Positions 16,449 through 26,900 of a stretch of 64,000 nucleotides of DNA are shown piece by piece (within the stretch, counting starts at the first letter, position 1; every line of letters begins with the position of its first letter). Location: NCBI RefSeq assembly GCF_019669905.1, contig NZ_AP019777.1, positions 3,968,001-4,032,000 on the forward strand, in the 5' to 3' direction. The position numbers and the translations under genes were made by a program. Source of the stretch: Methylomonas koyamae (GTDB lineage Bacteria > Pseudomonadota > Gammaproteobacteria > Methylococcales > Methylomonadaceae). The notes beneath the pieces were generated by a model. The model did no database searches and was not told the DNA's origin. It saw only the letters and a program-made list of their open reading frames with translations.

Positions 16449-19226
16449 TTAAATCAACCTCAAACCCGGCGGCAAGGCTTCGCCGAAGATTTGTTTTTCC
16501 TGGCTTTCGTCGAGCACCTTGTATTCGGCAACCATCTCCTGCCAAGACGCCGGGGCTTTGGCCTGCTTCAATTTTTCCAACACTTGCTGGCGTAAGGCAT
16601 CGTCGATATCGCGGACGCGGTCGTCGCAGCGCCGGGCCAGCAAGGTCGCGGCAAAGCCGGCCTGGGCCTGCTTCTTCCAATCGACCGCCAGCAACTGTTG
16701 CAACCAAGCGGCCGCCTGCGCCGGCGGAATCACGTCGTGGTTATTGCCGTGAAACAGTATCCGTGCCCCGATCCGGCCCAAGGCCCACCAGCTTTGCTCC
16801 GGCTCACCGGCTTTGGCCAAGCGTTTTAACAGCCATTCGCCCAGTTGCAGTTTATCCGCCACGGCCAAGCGCTCCAGCGACGCCGCCAAGCGCAACATAT
16901 CTTCGTAACCGCGGGTGGCGATTTGTTTCGCCAGTCCCGGCTGGCGCGCCGAGGCCGGGTTGATGAACTTGCCGATGTCGTTAAAGATGCGCTGCTGCGC
17001 CTCGGCCGGCAAGCCGCCGGCCACCCGCCGCCAACAGGTCCACCATTCGGCCCAGTTTTGTTTTTCGTTGACGAACTGCAGGCCTTCCGGATACAGCTTC
17101 CACAATTGTTCGACTCGCCAATCGTCCAGCGGATAACCGAAACCGGGGCGCAGGCAAAATCCGGCCAGGCTGAACCACAGCCGCTCGTGCTGCTCGCTAC
17201 GCCGGCGGTATTTGCTGCCGTCCAACAAAGCATTGCACAACTCGCGCAGCAGCGGGGTTTGCCAATCGCCGCGCGGCGCAGCCAACACTTTTTCCAAATC
17301 GGCACGCAGGATTTTTACCGCCTGCGGGTCGACTTGTTTGGATTTGGCACCGAACACGGCCTGAATTTTTTCCACAGCTTGCGGCAGTTGTGCAGGCAAA
17401 TCGGCGTTCACCAGCGCGGATTTGGCTTTGCGGATCTGAAACTCGACGTCCCAACGCTGGCCCTCGCCATCGAGCGCGACGCATTGCAAACGCAGGGTGC
17501 CGACTTCGGTATAGGTTGCCGACAACTGCACGGCGACTTCGGCTTTTTGCTGGCCTTCGAACGCCACCGCCAACGGCGGCAGGCTATGAAAGCGGTCGTC
17601 GTCGAGCTCGACCAGATCGCCGGAGCGATAATCGCCGTCGCCGCTGGCGGACAGCAAATGGAATCGCACCGGTTGGCCGACGCGTAATGCAAAGTGGCGG
17701 CCGGCCAGCAATAGCTCATGCCCCTCTTCGCTGCCTTTCGGCAGAATGCAGACGCCGCGCCGGTTTTCCCCGGCGCCGTCGATCAGCAAAAAGTAACTGC
17801 GCGCCGCGCCGCCGCCGATCCGCAATTTTTTATCGCGGCGGGCGATGGCATAGCTGACCGCACCGTAGGCGACCGCCAACTCCGGGTCCGGATTGTCCAA
17901 CACGGTCGGCGCCCGGCCGCCGCGCCAGGCCGACAACAACGCGGTTACCCGCTGCACCAGTGCCCGGCTGCGGAAGACGCCGCCGTTCAACAACAGCGCA
18001 TCGGGCACAATGCCGGACTCGCCGAGCGCCTGTTGCGCGGCATGAGCATGCGACTGCAAAAAGCCGGCGATGTGCTTGCTGATCGCCGGCTCCGCGGCGT
18101 AAGGCAGGCCGAATTCGACCACGCCGCTACGCTTCTTGTCCGGCAGTTCCTGCAAACCGGACAAGGGCAAAAAACCGTCCAGCGCAATCTGCCTGACCTC
18201 TTCCCGGCTCAAAGCCGCGCTCTTGCTGCCGCCGATCAATTTGGAGCCGCCGCCCAGCAAGGTCACGGCAACCTGCTCCGGCGCATCGTCCGCCAACAAG
18301 CGCTCTTTGGCGATCCGGCATTGCTCCAGCAGTTGCGCCAAATCGGCGCTGGACAATTTGCGTTCGGCGCCGCGCAGCCGATTCTCGGCCAGATGAGCCA
18401 AGGCCAGATCGATATTATCGCCGCCCAGCATCAAGTGGTCGCCGACGCCGATCCGGGTCAATTGCGGTTCGCCGGCGCCGTATTCGATCTTGATCAGAGT
18501 CAAGTCGGTGGTACCGCCGCCGACATCGCACACCAACATCAAGCGGCTGCCGGCCAGGCTAGGCTCGATACTGCCGGCATGGCGCCGCAACCAGTCGTAG
18601 CAGACGGCCTGCGGCTCTTCCAGCAGCCGCACGTCGGCCAGACCGGCCAATTTCGCCGCTTCCAGCGTTAACGACCGTGCGGATTCGTCGAACGAAGCCG
18701 GCACGGTAACGACGATGGTTTGCCGTGCCAACGGCGCATCGGGAAAGCGCTGTTCCCAAACGGTACGCACATGCTGCAAATAACTCGCACTCGCCGCCAG
18801 CGGCGATACTTTGAATACCGACTCGTCGCTACCCCAAGGCAAAATCGGCGCCGTGTGGTCGACCGCCGTGTGCGACAGCCAGCTCTTAGCACTGGTTACC
18901 AGCCGCCCTTGCGATTTGGCGCCCAATACTCGGGCGGCCTCGCCCAGCACGGCGCCGTCGTCGGCCAACAGGAAACCGGCGCCGGCGCTCAATTCGCCCG
19001 GCGCCGGATGGTAGCGCACCGACGGCAGCAGCGGTTTCGCCGCGACTTCGCCCGGCGCGGTCATCTGCGGTATTTCGAACAGACGAATGGTCTTTTGCGG
19101 ATCGCCGGCAGCGGCATAGGCCACTACGGTATGGGTGGTACCGAGATCGATACCGACTAAATATTGGCTGGCTGAGGTATTCAAAATCGTTAGTTCTGGC
19201 TGGTGGGTTGCGGCTGGTACAGCCAT
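16449..19226 (-). CDS. Hsp70-family protein with long C-terminal extension
   Basis: A 925-residue DnaK-like protein. The ATPase domain shows phosphate-1 motif VGIDLGTTHTVVAYA near residue 24, phosphate-2 motif LVCDVGGGTTDLTLI and the adenosine region LLNGGVFRS. The C-terminal 300 residues are helical and match the extended Hsp70 family (DUF3731-like) rather than the DnaK lid. The indicated ATG overlaps tolC by 37 bases; a TTG slightly downstream is possible. Its place right after the secretion genes suggests a chaperone for the giant secreted repeat protein, but that is inference. Confidence 0.85.
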   Translation of the reverse strand: MAVPAATHQPELTILNTSASQYLVGIDLGTTHTVVAYAAAGDPQKTIRLFEIPQMTAPGEVAAKPLLPSVRYHPAPGELSAGAGFLLADDGAVLGEAARVLGAKSQGRLVTSAKSWLSHTAVDHTAPILPWGSDESVFKVSPLAASASYLQHVRTVWEQRFPDAPLARQTIVVTVPASFDESARSLTLEAAKLAGLADVRLLEEPQAVCYDWLRRHAGSIEPSLAGSRLMLVCDVGGGTTDLTLIKIEYGAGEPQLTRIGVGDHLMLGGDNIDLALAHLAENRLRGAERKLSSADLAQLLEQCRIAKERLLADDAPEQVAVTLLGGGSKLIGGSKSAALSREEVRQIALDGFLPLSGLQELPDKKRSGVVEFGLPYAAEPAISKHIAGFLQSHAHAAQQALGESGIVPDALLLNGGVFRSRALVQRVTALLSAWRGGRAPTVLDNPDPELAVAYGAVSYAIARRDKKLRIGGGAARSYFLLIDGAGENRRGVCILPKGSEEGHELLLAGRHFALRVGQPVRFHLLSASGDGDYRSGDLVELDDDRFHSLPPLAVAFEGQQKAEVAVQLSATYTEVGTLRLQCVALDGEGQRWDVEFQIRKAKSALVNADLPAQLPQAVEKIQAVFGAKSKQVDPQAVKILRADLEKVLAAPRGDWQTPLLRELCNALLDGSKYRRRSEQHERLWFSLAGFCLRPGFGYPLDDWRVEQLWKLYPEGLQFVNEKQNWAEWWTCWRRVAGGLPAEAQQRIFNDIGKFINPASARQPGLAKQIATRGYEDMLRLAASLERLAVADKLQLGEWLLKRLAKAGEPEQSWWALGRIGARILFHGNNHDVIPPAQAAAWLQQLLAVDWKKQAQAGFAATLLARRCDDRVRDIDDALRQQVLEKLKQAKAPASWQEMVAEYKVLDESQEKQIFGEALPPGLRLI

Positions 19227-20521
19227 TCGTTGACTTCTTGCAGGTTTTGCGGCGAGATCACGCCGACCGCGTGTAAAAAGCGCATCCGGCTTTTAACGTA
19301 GCTGTAGCGACCCAGCGCTAAATCGCGTTTGGCGCGGAATTCGGCTTGCTGTGCATCCAGCACGTCGCCAACCGTTTCCAGACCGAATTTAAAGCCTTTT
19401 TCCTTGGCTTCGCGCGATTTTTTCGCCGATTCCAAGGCTTTAGCCGACGCGGCAATCCGCCGCACGCTGGCGTTGGAGGTCAAAAAGGCGTCGCTGATTT
19501 CCTTGACCAAACCGCGGATTTTGCTTTCGTTTTCGTTTTTTGCCAACTCCAGCCGGTGCTGCGCTTCGTTGGTTTTCTCGGAAATCACGCCGCCGCTGAA
19601 AATCGGCACGCTGACGTTGATGGCGGCAGTCTGCACTTCGGTTTGCGGCGTACGCGAACTTTGGTAGCCGGTATCGCTGTTGAAATAATTGAATTGCAAA
19701 TCGACCACCGGCAAATGCCGGGCGCGTTGCATCGCCACGTCGTCGCTGGCCGCTTCGATTGCGCTCAGTTGCGCCCGCAGCAGCGGATTTTCGCTTTTCG
19801 CCACGGCAATCCAATCCTCCAGATTACCCTCCAGCGGCCGGTACTCGATATCTTCCCGCAGCCGCGCCAAGTCTTGCGGCAGGTTATTGGTCATCTCCCG
19901 CAAATTTTCCCGGGCTTTGACCAATACGGTCTCCGCTTCGATCTGGCTGGCCTGCAATTGGTCTAGCCTGGCCTCGACTTCGTAAAGATCGGTAATTTTG
20001 ACCAGTTGTTTGGCAAATTGGCGTTTGATTTGTTCGTGCTGCATGGCCAGCGCTTCGGTCTCGCCGCGCAGTAAATTCAATTGGTCCTCGGCTTGCAGCA
20101 GGTCGAAGTAACGTTCGACCACATCGTCGATCAGCGCGTTTTCGGCTTCGATCTGCTCTTCGATATAGACGTTCTCGGTTTCCTTGGCCCGACGCCAGTT
20201 CCAGAATTTGGCGAGATCGACCAGCGATTGGTTGACCGAAATGTAATAGCGCTTGCCGGGATAAGTGGTGTTGACCGAACGCGCGGTGCCGCTGACGGTC
20301 TGGTCGTTATGCGACCAGTTACCGGTCGCCGTGACTTGCGGCAAGAACTCGCCGAAGGATTGTTCTTTTTGAGAAGTACCGATATTCAGTTTCAAACCGG
20401 CGGCTTTCAATTTCGGATCGCCGCCCAGCGCCTGTTGATAGACGGTCAACAAATCGTCGGCAACGGCCTGGCCAACACCGGATACCGCCAACACTAAGGC
20501 AAAACTCCAAGCCGATTTCAT
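19190..20521 (-). CDS. TolC-family outer-membrane channel of a type I secretion system
   Basis: A 443-residue outer-membrane efflux protein with a signal peptide (ending GVGQAVA before DDLLTVYQQALGGDP, the typical TolC opening). It has the two OEP repeats: long helical stretches around TEALAMQHEQIKRQFAKQ and GLVKEISDAFLTSNA, and the second-repeat motif FGLETVGDVLDAQQAEF. It forms the outer channel for the ABC/HlyD pair immediately upstream. Its ATG overlaps the HlyD stop by one base (TGATG). Confidence 0.93.
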   Translation of the reverse strand: MKSAWSFALVLAVSGVGQAVADDLLTVYQQALGGDPKLKAAGLKLNIGTSQKEQSFGEFLPQVTATGNWSHNDQTVSGTARSVNTTYPGKRYYISVNQSLVDLAKFWNWRRAKETENVYIEEQIEAENALIDDVVERYFDLLQAEDQLNLLRGETEALAMQHEQIKRQFAKQLVKITDLYEVEARLDQLQASQIEAETVLVKARENLREMTNNLPQDLARLREDIEYRPLEGNLEDWIAVAKSENPLLRAQLSAIEAASDDVAMQRARHLPVVDLQFNYFNSDTGYQSSRTPQTEVQTAAINVSVPIFSGGVISEKTNEAQHRLELAKNENESKIRGLVKEISDAFLTSNASVRRIAASAKALESAKKSREAKEKGFKFGLETVGDVLDAQQAEFRAKRDLALGRYSYVKSRMRFLHAVGVISPQNLQEVNEWLYQPQPTSQN

Positions 20522-21837
20522 CAGTCTTCGTTGAAGGCGCGGGCCACAGCGTTGGTGATCGGTTGCAGCAAATATTCCAACACGGTACGTTCTCCGGTCG
20601 TGATCAACACCTCGGCCGGCATGCCCGGCAACAATTCCACCTCGCCCAGTTTGGCGTAACTGTCCGGGGTCAATTCGATCTGGGCCTGGTAATAGGCCAT
20701 GCCCGATCTTTCGTCGCTGAGCCGGTCGGCGGACAGATTGGTAACGATACCGTCGAGCTTGGGCACTACCGATTGTTTGAACGAACTGAAGCGGACTTCG
20801 GCTTTCAGGCCTTCGTGTACCCGGTCGATGTCCATCGTCGACACCTGGGCGTTGACGATCAGATCCTCGTTTTGCGGCACCAAGTCCAGAATCTGCCGTC
20901 CCGGCCCGACCACGCTGCCGACATTATGTAACGTCATCCCCAGGACGCGGCCGGCGCCAGGCGCCCGAATTTCGGTTCTGGCCAGTCTTTCCCGGGCCGC
21001 GGTCAAGCGCTGAGTCACGTCGAAAAGTTGAGCCTGCGCCTCGCCCAGCTTGCCGGCGATGCCCTCCTGGAATTGTTTTTCCAGTTGCAAAATCTGCAAC
21101 TGGGTTTCGCCGATCTGCATTTCGTTACCGGCAATTTCGGCGGCCAGTGCGGCGATTTCGCCGGCAGCCAGGGTCAGGTTGCGCTCGATATCGCGCACTC
21201 GTTGCTTGCCGGTAAAGCCTTCGGCCAGCAATTCGCGCAAATCTTTCAGCTCGTCTTTATACGATTCGACCAAAGCCTGTTTGGCGGCGCGCTGCCCGCG
21301 CAAGCCTTCCACCCGGCTGGCTAACTGCGTGCTACGCTGCTTCAGCACCGAAATTTCGCCTTCGTGGGAAAGTTTTCGTGCCAGGAAAATCCGGCTCTCG
21401 GCCTGTTTGGCTTCCAGCGTACGAGCGTCGGCGTCATCCTGCAACGTATCCGGAAATTCGACGGCCGGCTTGAGGTCGCGCTCCGCGCTGAGCCGGGCGA
21501 CTTGGGCCGACAAAGTAATCTGCTGGCTGCGCAGGATATCCTGTTCCGCGCGGATTGCGGTATCGTCGAGCCGGATCATCACGTCGCCTTCCTTGACGAA
21601 ATCGCCGTCTTTGACCAGTAACTCGCTGACGATGCCGCCGTCCAGATGCTGCACGGTTTTGCGGTGTGATTTCACCGCAACGTAGCCCGGCGCCATCGCC
21701 GAGCTGTCGAGCGGCGCGAAATAACTCCAGACGCCGAAGATGCCGAGCGTGGCAAAAATGACGGCGTGGCCGATATTGCGGATCGGCCGGTCGTCGGTGA
21801 CTAAAGAGACGGCTTCCAGTTCCGAAGATTGGCTCAT
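20521..21837 (-). CDS. HlyD/PrsE-family membrane fusion protein
   Basis: A 438-residue periplasmic adaptor. It has one N-terminal membrane helix (about residues 22-42), a lipoyl-type half motif GGIVSELLVKDGDFVKEGD, a long coiled coil (about 95-280), the second lipoyl half RTEIRAPGAGRVLGM and a beta-barrel end ELLPGMPAEVLITTGERT. It links the inner-membrane ABC protein to TolC. The gene starts 3 bases after the ABC gene stop, so the three genes form one operon. Confidence 0.94.
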   Translation of the reverse strand: MSQSSELEAVSLVTDDRPIRNIGHAVIFATLGIFGVWSYFAPLDSSAMAPGYVAVKSHRKTVQHLDGGIVSELLVKDGDFVKEGDVMIRLDDTAIRAEQDILRSQQITLSAQVARLSAERDLKPAVEFPDTLQDDADARTLEAKQAESRIFLARKLSHEGEISVLKQRSTQLASRVEGLRGQRAAKQALVESYKDELKDLRELLAEGFTGKQRVRDIERNLTLAAGEIAALAAEIAGNEMQIGETQLQILQLEKQFQEGIAGKLGEAQAQLFDVTQRLTAARERLARTEIRAPGAGRVLGMTLHNVGSVVGPGRQILDLVPQNEDLIVNAQVSTMDIDRVHEGLKAEVRFSSFKQSVVPKLDGIVTNLSADRLSDERSGMAYYQAQIELTPDSYAKLGEVELLPGMPAEVLITTGERTVLEYLLQPITNAVARAFNED

Positions 21838-21840
21838 CGA

Positions 21841-23568
21841 TTAGGCTCCGGCGTGGGCTTGTTCGGCCCGTTGTTGCTGCGCGGTTTGCAACGCGACCTT
21901 TTGCAAGTGGGCCACAACCTGGTCCTTTGGTCCGTACACCGACAGTTGGCCGTCGCTGAGCAACAGCAATTTGTCGACATTGTTCAAAACGTTGTTGCGG
22001 TGGGTGATGACGATCACAGTGACTTTGTTGGCTTTGAGGCGTTGAATGGTGCGGCCCAACGCGACTTCGCCCTGTTCGTCCAAGTTGGAGTTGGGTTCGT
22101 CCAACACCACGATGACCGGATTACCGTACAAAGCCCTAGCCAAACCGATGCGTTGGCGCTGGCCACCGGACAGATTGCCGCCATTGGCGCCGATCAGGGT
22201 GTTATAGCCGTCCGGCAAATGCAGCACCAGTTCGTGGACATCGGCCATCTTCGCCGCGGCGACGACTTTCTCCGGATCGACGTCGCCGAAGCGGGCGATG
22301 TTTTGGCTGATGCTGCCTTCGAACAATTCGATGTCTTGCGGTAGATAGCCGATATGCGGCCCGAGTTCGTCGCGGTTCCAATTGAAAATCTCGGCGCCGT
22401 CCAGCCGAATAGTGCCGCTGGAGGTTGGCCAGATACCGAGCAAGGCACGGGCGAAGGTCGATTTACCGGCACCGCTGGGGCCGATCACGCCGACCACGTC
22501 GCCTTTGGCGATAGCCATGCTGATGCCTTTGATGACTGGAGTTTTCGCGCCCGGCGGCGTCACCTGCGCTACCTCGAGTTGAAAGGCACCGACCGGATCC
22601 GGCAAGGTCATTTTCTTCGATTCGGCCGGCATCTGCACCAACAACTCGTTCAGCCGGTTATATTGGCCGCGGGCGTTGATAAAACCTTTCCAGGTGCCGA
22701 TCACGATATCGATCGGCGCCAACGCCCGACCCAGCAAGATGGAACCGGCGATCATCAAACCGGAGGATATCTCGTTTTCGATGACCAGATAGGCGCCGAG
22801 CGCCAGTATCAACGATTGCGACGACAAGCGTACCAATTTGGAAACGGCATTGATCAGACCGGCGCGGGAACTGGCGATGGCCTGTAGCCGCAGCACCTTA
22901 TGCACGCTGTTCAGCCAGCGGCTCTGGATGTTGGGCAACATGCCCATCGCATCCAGCACCTCGGCGTTTCTGAGGTTTTTACTGACCAGATTGCGGGCAT
23001 TCATCGCCGTACCGTTGGCTTCGCTCAACATCCTGCTGGTGGTTTTTTCCTGCACGTAAGCGACGATGACTAGCAGAATTGCCGTGACGACGCCGGCCCA
23101 ACCGTACCAGGGGTGGAACATAAACATCACTGCCAAATAGATCGGCAACCAGGGCGCATCGAAAAAGGCGAACAAACCGCTGCCGGTCATGAATTGGCGT
23201 AATGAGGTCAAGTCGTCGAGCGGTTGGATGCTGGCGCGTTGACCGTTCGAATACAAGGCCATTTTATAAGCCACTTTCAACAAGCGTTCGCTGAGCAGTA
23301 CCTCAATGCGAGTACTGACTCTGACCAATATCTGCGAGCGCACCCATTCCAACACGCCCATCGTTACGAACAACACCATCAAAATCAACGTCAACAGCGA
23401 CAGGGTCGTCAGGTTGCCGGTCGGCACCACCCGGTCGTAAACCTGCAGCATGTAGATGGTCGGCACCAGTTGTAATACGTTGATTACAAAACTAAAACCG
23501 GCAGCGGAGATAAACGCGCCCTTGCACAGCCTCAACGCTTCAACTAAATCGGATTGGGGGGTGTTCAT
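21841..23568 (-). CDS. Type I secretion ABC transporter, PrtD/AprD type
   Basis: A 575-residue fused permease/ATPase. The membrane domain covers roughly residues 15-310. The nucleotide-binding domain has Walker A GPSGAGKST (363-371), signature LSGGQRQR (466-473), Walker B VIVVLDEP (485-492) and the switch His523. There is no N-terminal C39 peptidase, as expected for export of RTX proteins with an uncleaved C-terminal signal. It is the first gene of the minus-strand secretion operon and diverges from the giant repeat gene, its likely substrate. Confidence 0.94.
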   Translation of the reverse strand: MNTPQSDLVEALRLCKGAFISAAGFSFVINVLQLVPTIYMLQVYDRVVPTGNLTTLSLLTLILMVLFVTMGVLEWVRSQILVRVSTRIEVLLSERLLKVAYKMALYSNGQRASIQPLDDLTSLRQFMTGSGLFAFFDAPWLPIYLAVMFMFHPWYGWAGVVTAILLVIVAYVQEKTTSRMLSEANGTAMNARNLVSKNLRNAEVLDAMGMLPNIQSRWLNSVHKVLRLQAIASSRAGLINAVSKLVRLSSQSLILALGAYLVIENEISSGLMIAGSILLGRALAPIDIVIGTWKGFINARGQYNRLNELLVQMPAESKKMTLPDPVGAFQLEVAQVTPPGAKTPVIKGISMAIAKGDVVGVIGPSGAGKSTFARALLGIWPTSSGTIRLDGAEIFNWNRDELGPHIGYLPQDIELFEGSISQNIARFGDVDPEKVVAAAKMADVHELVLHLPDGYNTLIGANGGNLSGGQRQRIGLARALYGNPVIVVLDEPNSNLDEQGEVALGRTIQRLKANKVTVIVITHRNNVLNNVDKLLLLSDGQLSVYGPKDQVVAHLQKVALQTAQQQRAEQAHAGA

Positions 23569-23907
23569 ATCCTTGGTTGCGGCTCAAAGTTCCCGAAAAC
23601 AGCACAATTTTCACACACTCGCCAGCGCCCCACCAAATCCGTCGCATTTGCCGGACCGGTAAATTTCGATGCGCAGCTCAGTTTTGTGTCTACACTTCGT
23701 GACAATTGGCCAAACTGTGACAGGCGTCAAACAGGGCTGATATTTAATTAGCGTAGATGCTGCTATAACTCATCGCCAGTAAAAATCCATTAAAGTTTTT
23801 TTGCCCCTTACCGAAAAGCTAACACACAAGTAGGTACTCGGCCGTTGTTCTAAAGCACCGAACACAATTCCGCCGAATTTCAGAAATATTCATACAGGAC
23901 CGCAATT
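23569..23907. other. Divergent intergenic region (secretion operon / giant repeat gene)
   Basis: About 340 AT-rich bases that must hold both promoters. A sigma-28-like promoter for the plus strand is at 23791-23817. Upstream of it, GCTATAACT near 23762 could be a -10 box for another promoter. I found no clear promoter for the minus-strand operon and no RNA gene. AGGA at 23896-23899 is the ribosome site of the giant gene. Confidence 0.55.
23791..23817 (+). promoter_or_regulatory. Sigma-28-like promoter of the giant repeat gene
   Basis: TAAAGTTT (23791-23798, identical to the FliA -35 consensus), an 11-base spacer, and ACCGAAAA (23810-23817, 6 of 8 matches to GCCGATAA). It is placed about 90 bases before the ATG. 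Architecture and spacing match the fliC promoter in the same window. Confidence 0.65.
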
Positions 23908-26900
23908 ATGGCTATCACTACCGATACAGACATTACCACTTTGACGCCAGCCCAGATTGCGGCTCTGACGACCACTGAAATTGCTGCTCTGACTACCGGC
24001 GCTACCGGTCAGATTGCGGCTTTACTAACAACCCAAATTCCGTCTCTAAGCGCGGCTCAAATAGCGGCGTTTACAGTCGATCAGATACCTTCATTCACGA
24101 CCGAGGCAATTAACAAACTTTCTGCATCGCAGATCAGCAAATTCTCCTCCACGCAAGTCGGTGCGCTGGAAACTGCCGATTTTAGTGCGATCTCATCGGC
24201 CGCGATCGCCGGCATGACTACCGCCGTCCTCAGCGGCCTGACCACGACGCAGATTCAATTGCTGACGACCGGCACCAACGGCCAAGTCGCCGGCCTGAGT
24301 GTGGGCAGCGCTGGACAAATCGCAGCGTTGACAACTACGCAAGTTAAAGCGTTGACCTTCGACCAAGTCGCGTCGTTGACTTCCAATCAGGCCAAGTACC
24401 TCAGCGGCGCTCAAGTCGCCGCGCTGGATGATGCCGATTTCGGCGCGCTGAAGGATTCTGCGCTCAGCCAATTGACCACGTCCGCCATCTCGTCTATCAC
24501 GACGACGCAGATTCAAAACCTGACATCCGCCCAATCCGACGGCTTGACCAATGCGCAAGTCGCACGCTTAAATTCTGCGCAAGTGGCGCAAATCTCGACC
24601 GATGCGCTGGCGAGTATCACCACCGCCGCGATCAAAGGCCTGACAGCGTCCGCCGTGGCGGGTTTGACCGACGCTCAGGTGGCGGCGCTGACCACCGGCA
24701 GCGCTGGTCAAGTTGCCAGTTTGACCACCTTGCAAGTTGCAGCACTGAAGTCAACTCAAATCGACGCCTTGACCTCCGCCCAAGCCGCGGCCTTGACTTC
24801 GGCTCAAGCTGCAGCGCTTAACTCGACTCAAATCAGTAATTTGTCGACCTCCGCCTTTGCCGCATTGGATTCCGATGCTATCCGTGGTTTGTCGACCGCC
24901 GCAGTTGCGGCATTATCCACCGCAACCGACGGCCAAATCGTGGCCTTGTCGACGCAGCAGGCCGCTGCATTCACTTCTGCCCAAATTGCGGCATTGTCTT
25001 CCAGCCAGTTTTCGGCCATGGAATCGACCGATCTAGTCGCGATTTCCAGCAGCGCGATCAAAGGCATGACCACCTCCGTGCTGACCTCGCTCAGCACTAC
25101 GCAAATCCAGAAACTGACCACCGGCACCAACGGCCAAGTGGCCGGACTGACGACCGCGCAAATCGCGGCGATGACCAGCGACCAAATCGTGGCTTTCGGT
25201 TCGTCGCAAGCCGGTTCTTTGACCAGCGCTCAAGCCGCGGCATTGACCTCGACCCAAGTAGCCAATATGGAAACCGAGGATTTCGCCGCCTTGACCACCG
25301 GAGCCAACGGCGCCCTGGCCAAATTGACGACCAACGCAATCACGGCACTGACCACCGGCGCCAGCGGCCACATTAGAGCTTTGACTACCGGCCAAGCCGC
25401 CTCGTTGACTGCGGCCCAAGTCGGCAAATTTAACTCCGACCAATTGAGCGACATGGAAACGGCCGATTTCGCGGCGCTGAGTTCCAGCGCAATCGCCGGC
25501 ATTTCCACCACCAACATCTCGTCGTTGACCACCAGCCAAATTGCCGCACTGTCCACGACGCAAGCACCGGCGTTGACGGCAGCCCAAATTTCCAAACTGT
25601 CGACCGGTCAAGTTCAAGCCATCGAAACCGCCGATTTTGCCGAATTGTCCAACTCTGCGGTAGCAGGCTTCACCACCGCACAAATCGCGGCGTTGACCAC
25701 TGGCGCGACCGGCCAGATAGCTGCGCTGACAACCAATCAGGCCGCTTCGCTGACATCCGCCGAAATGGCCGCATTCAGCTCAGATCAAATCACCAGTTTC
25801 GAAACCGCCGATTTGGCGAAAATCAAAGTTGCCAGCATCAAAGGCCTGACGACCGACGCCTTGGCCGCATTGACTACCTCGCAAATTCAGGCACTGACCA
25901 CCGGAGCAACCGGGCAAATCGCTGCGTTGACCACCGCCCAAATTCAGGCATTGACGCCGACACAAATCGAAGCTCTGACGACTGCACAAGCGGGTTCTTT
26001 AACATCCAGCCAAGTCGCAATCTTGAGCACAGCCCAGTTTGCGTCGATGGAAGCCACGGATTTTGCCGCGATCACGTCATTAGGCATCAAAGGCCTCTCA
26101 ACCGCAATCGTAGCGAACCTGACTACCACGCAATTCGCCAGTCTGACCACCGGCACTAACGGCCAGATCGCGGCACTGACCACCGCTCAAATTGCCGTGT
26201 TGACTACCGGCACTAATGGCCAAATTGCCGCGCTTACCACCGATCAAGCCGCATCGTTGACATCGACTCAAGTCGCCAAATTCACCTCCGATCAATTTGC
26301 GTCGATGGAATCCGCGGATTTCGCAAAATTGTCTCCGGCCGGCGTCAAAGGCCTATCCACCGCAACGATCGCCGGTTTGACTACCGCCCAGATTGCCAGC
26401 ATGTCCACCGGCGCGACCGGCTTGTTGGCCGGTTTGTCGACCTCTCAGATTGCGGCCTTGACATCGACGCAATTGGAAGCTCTGAGCTCCGATCAGGAAG
26501 CTTCTCTGACATCGGCTCAGGTGGCGGCACTTAGCACCGGCCAATTCAGCGTGTTGATCAGCGAAACCACGGATTCCGCGGATTTCGTCAACTTCTCGTC
26601 CATCGGTATTAGAGGCTTGTCGACCGGGGTCATTTCCAATCTGACCACCGACCAAATCCAATTGCTGACCACAGGCAGTGCCGGCCAGATTGCCGGCATG
26701 ACCAGCCTGCAAGTCGCGGCCTTAACCACTGACCAGATTGTCGCGTTGACCACCTCGCAAGCAGCATCGTTCAGTTCCAGCCAACTGACCGGCCTGACTA
26801 CGACCCAAGCCGCCAACCTCGAATCCGCCGATTTCCAAAAATTGAGCAGCAATGCGATTAAGGGCTTGAGTTCAAGCGTGATAGCCTCGTTGTCTACTAC

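Noticed and set aside
16045..16963. Open frames on both strands across legF and the end of the Hsp70 gene
   Set aside because: High GC leaves alternative frames open. Only the legF and Hsp70 frames match families.
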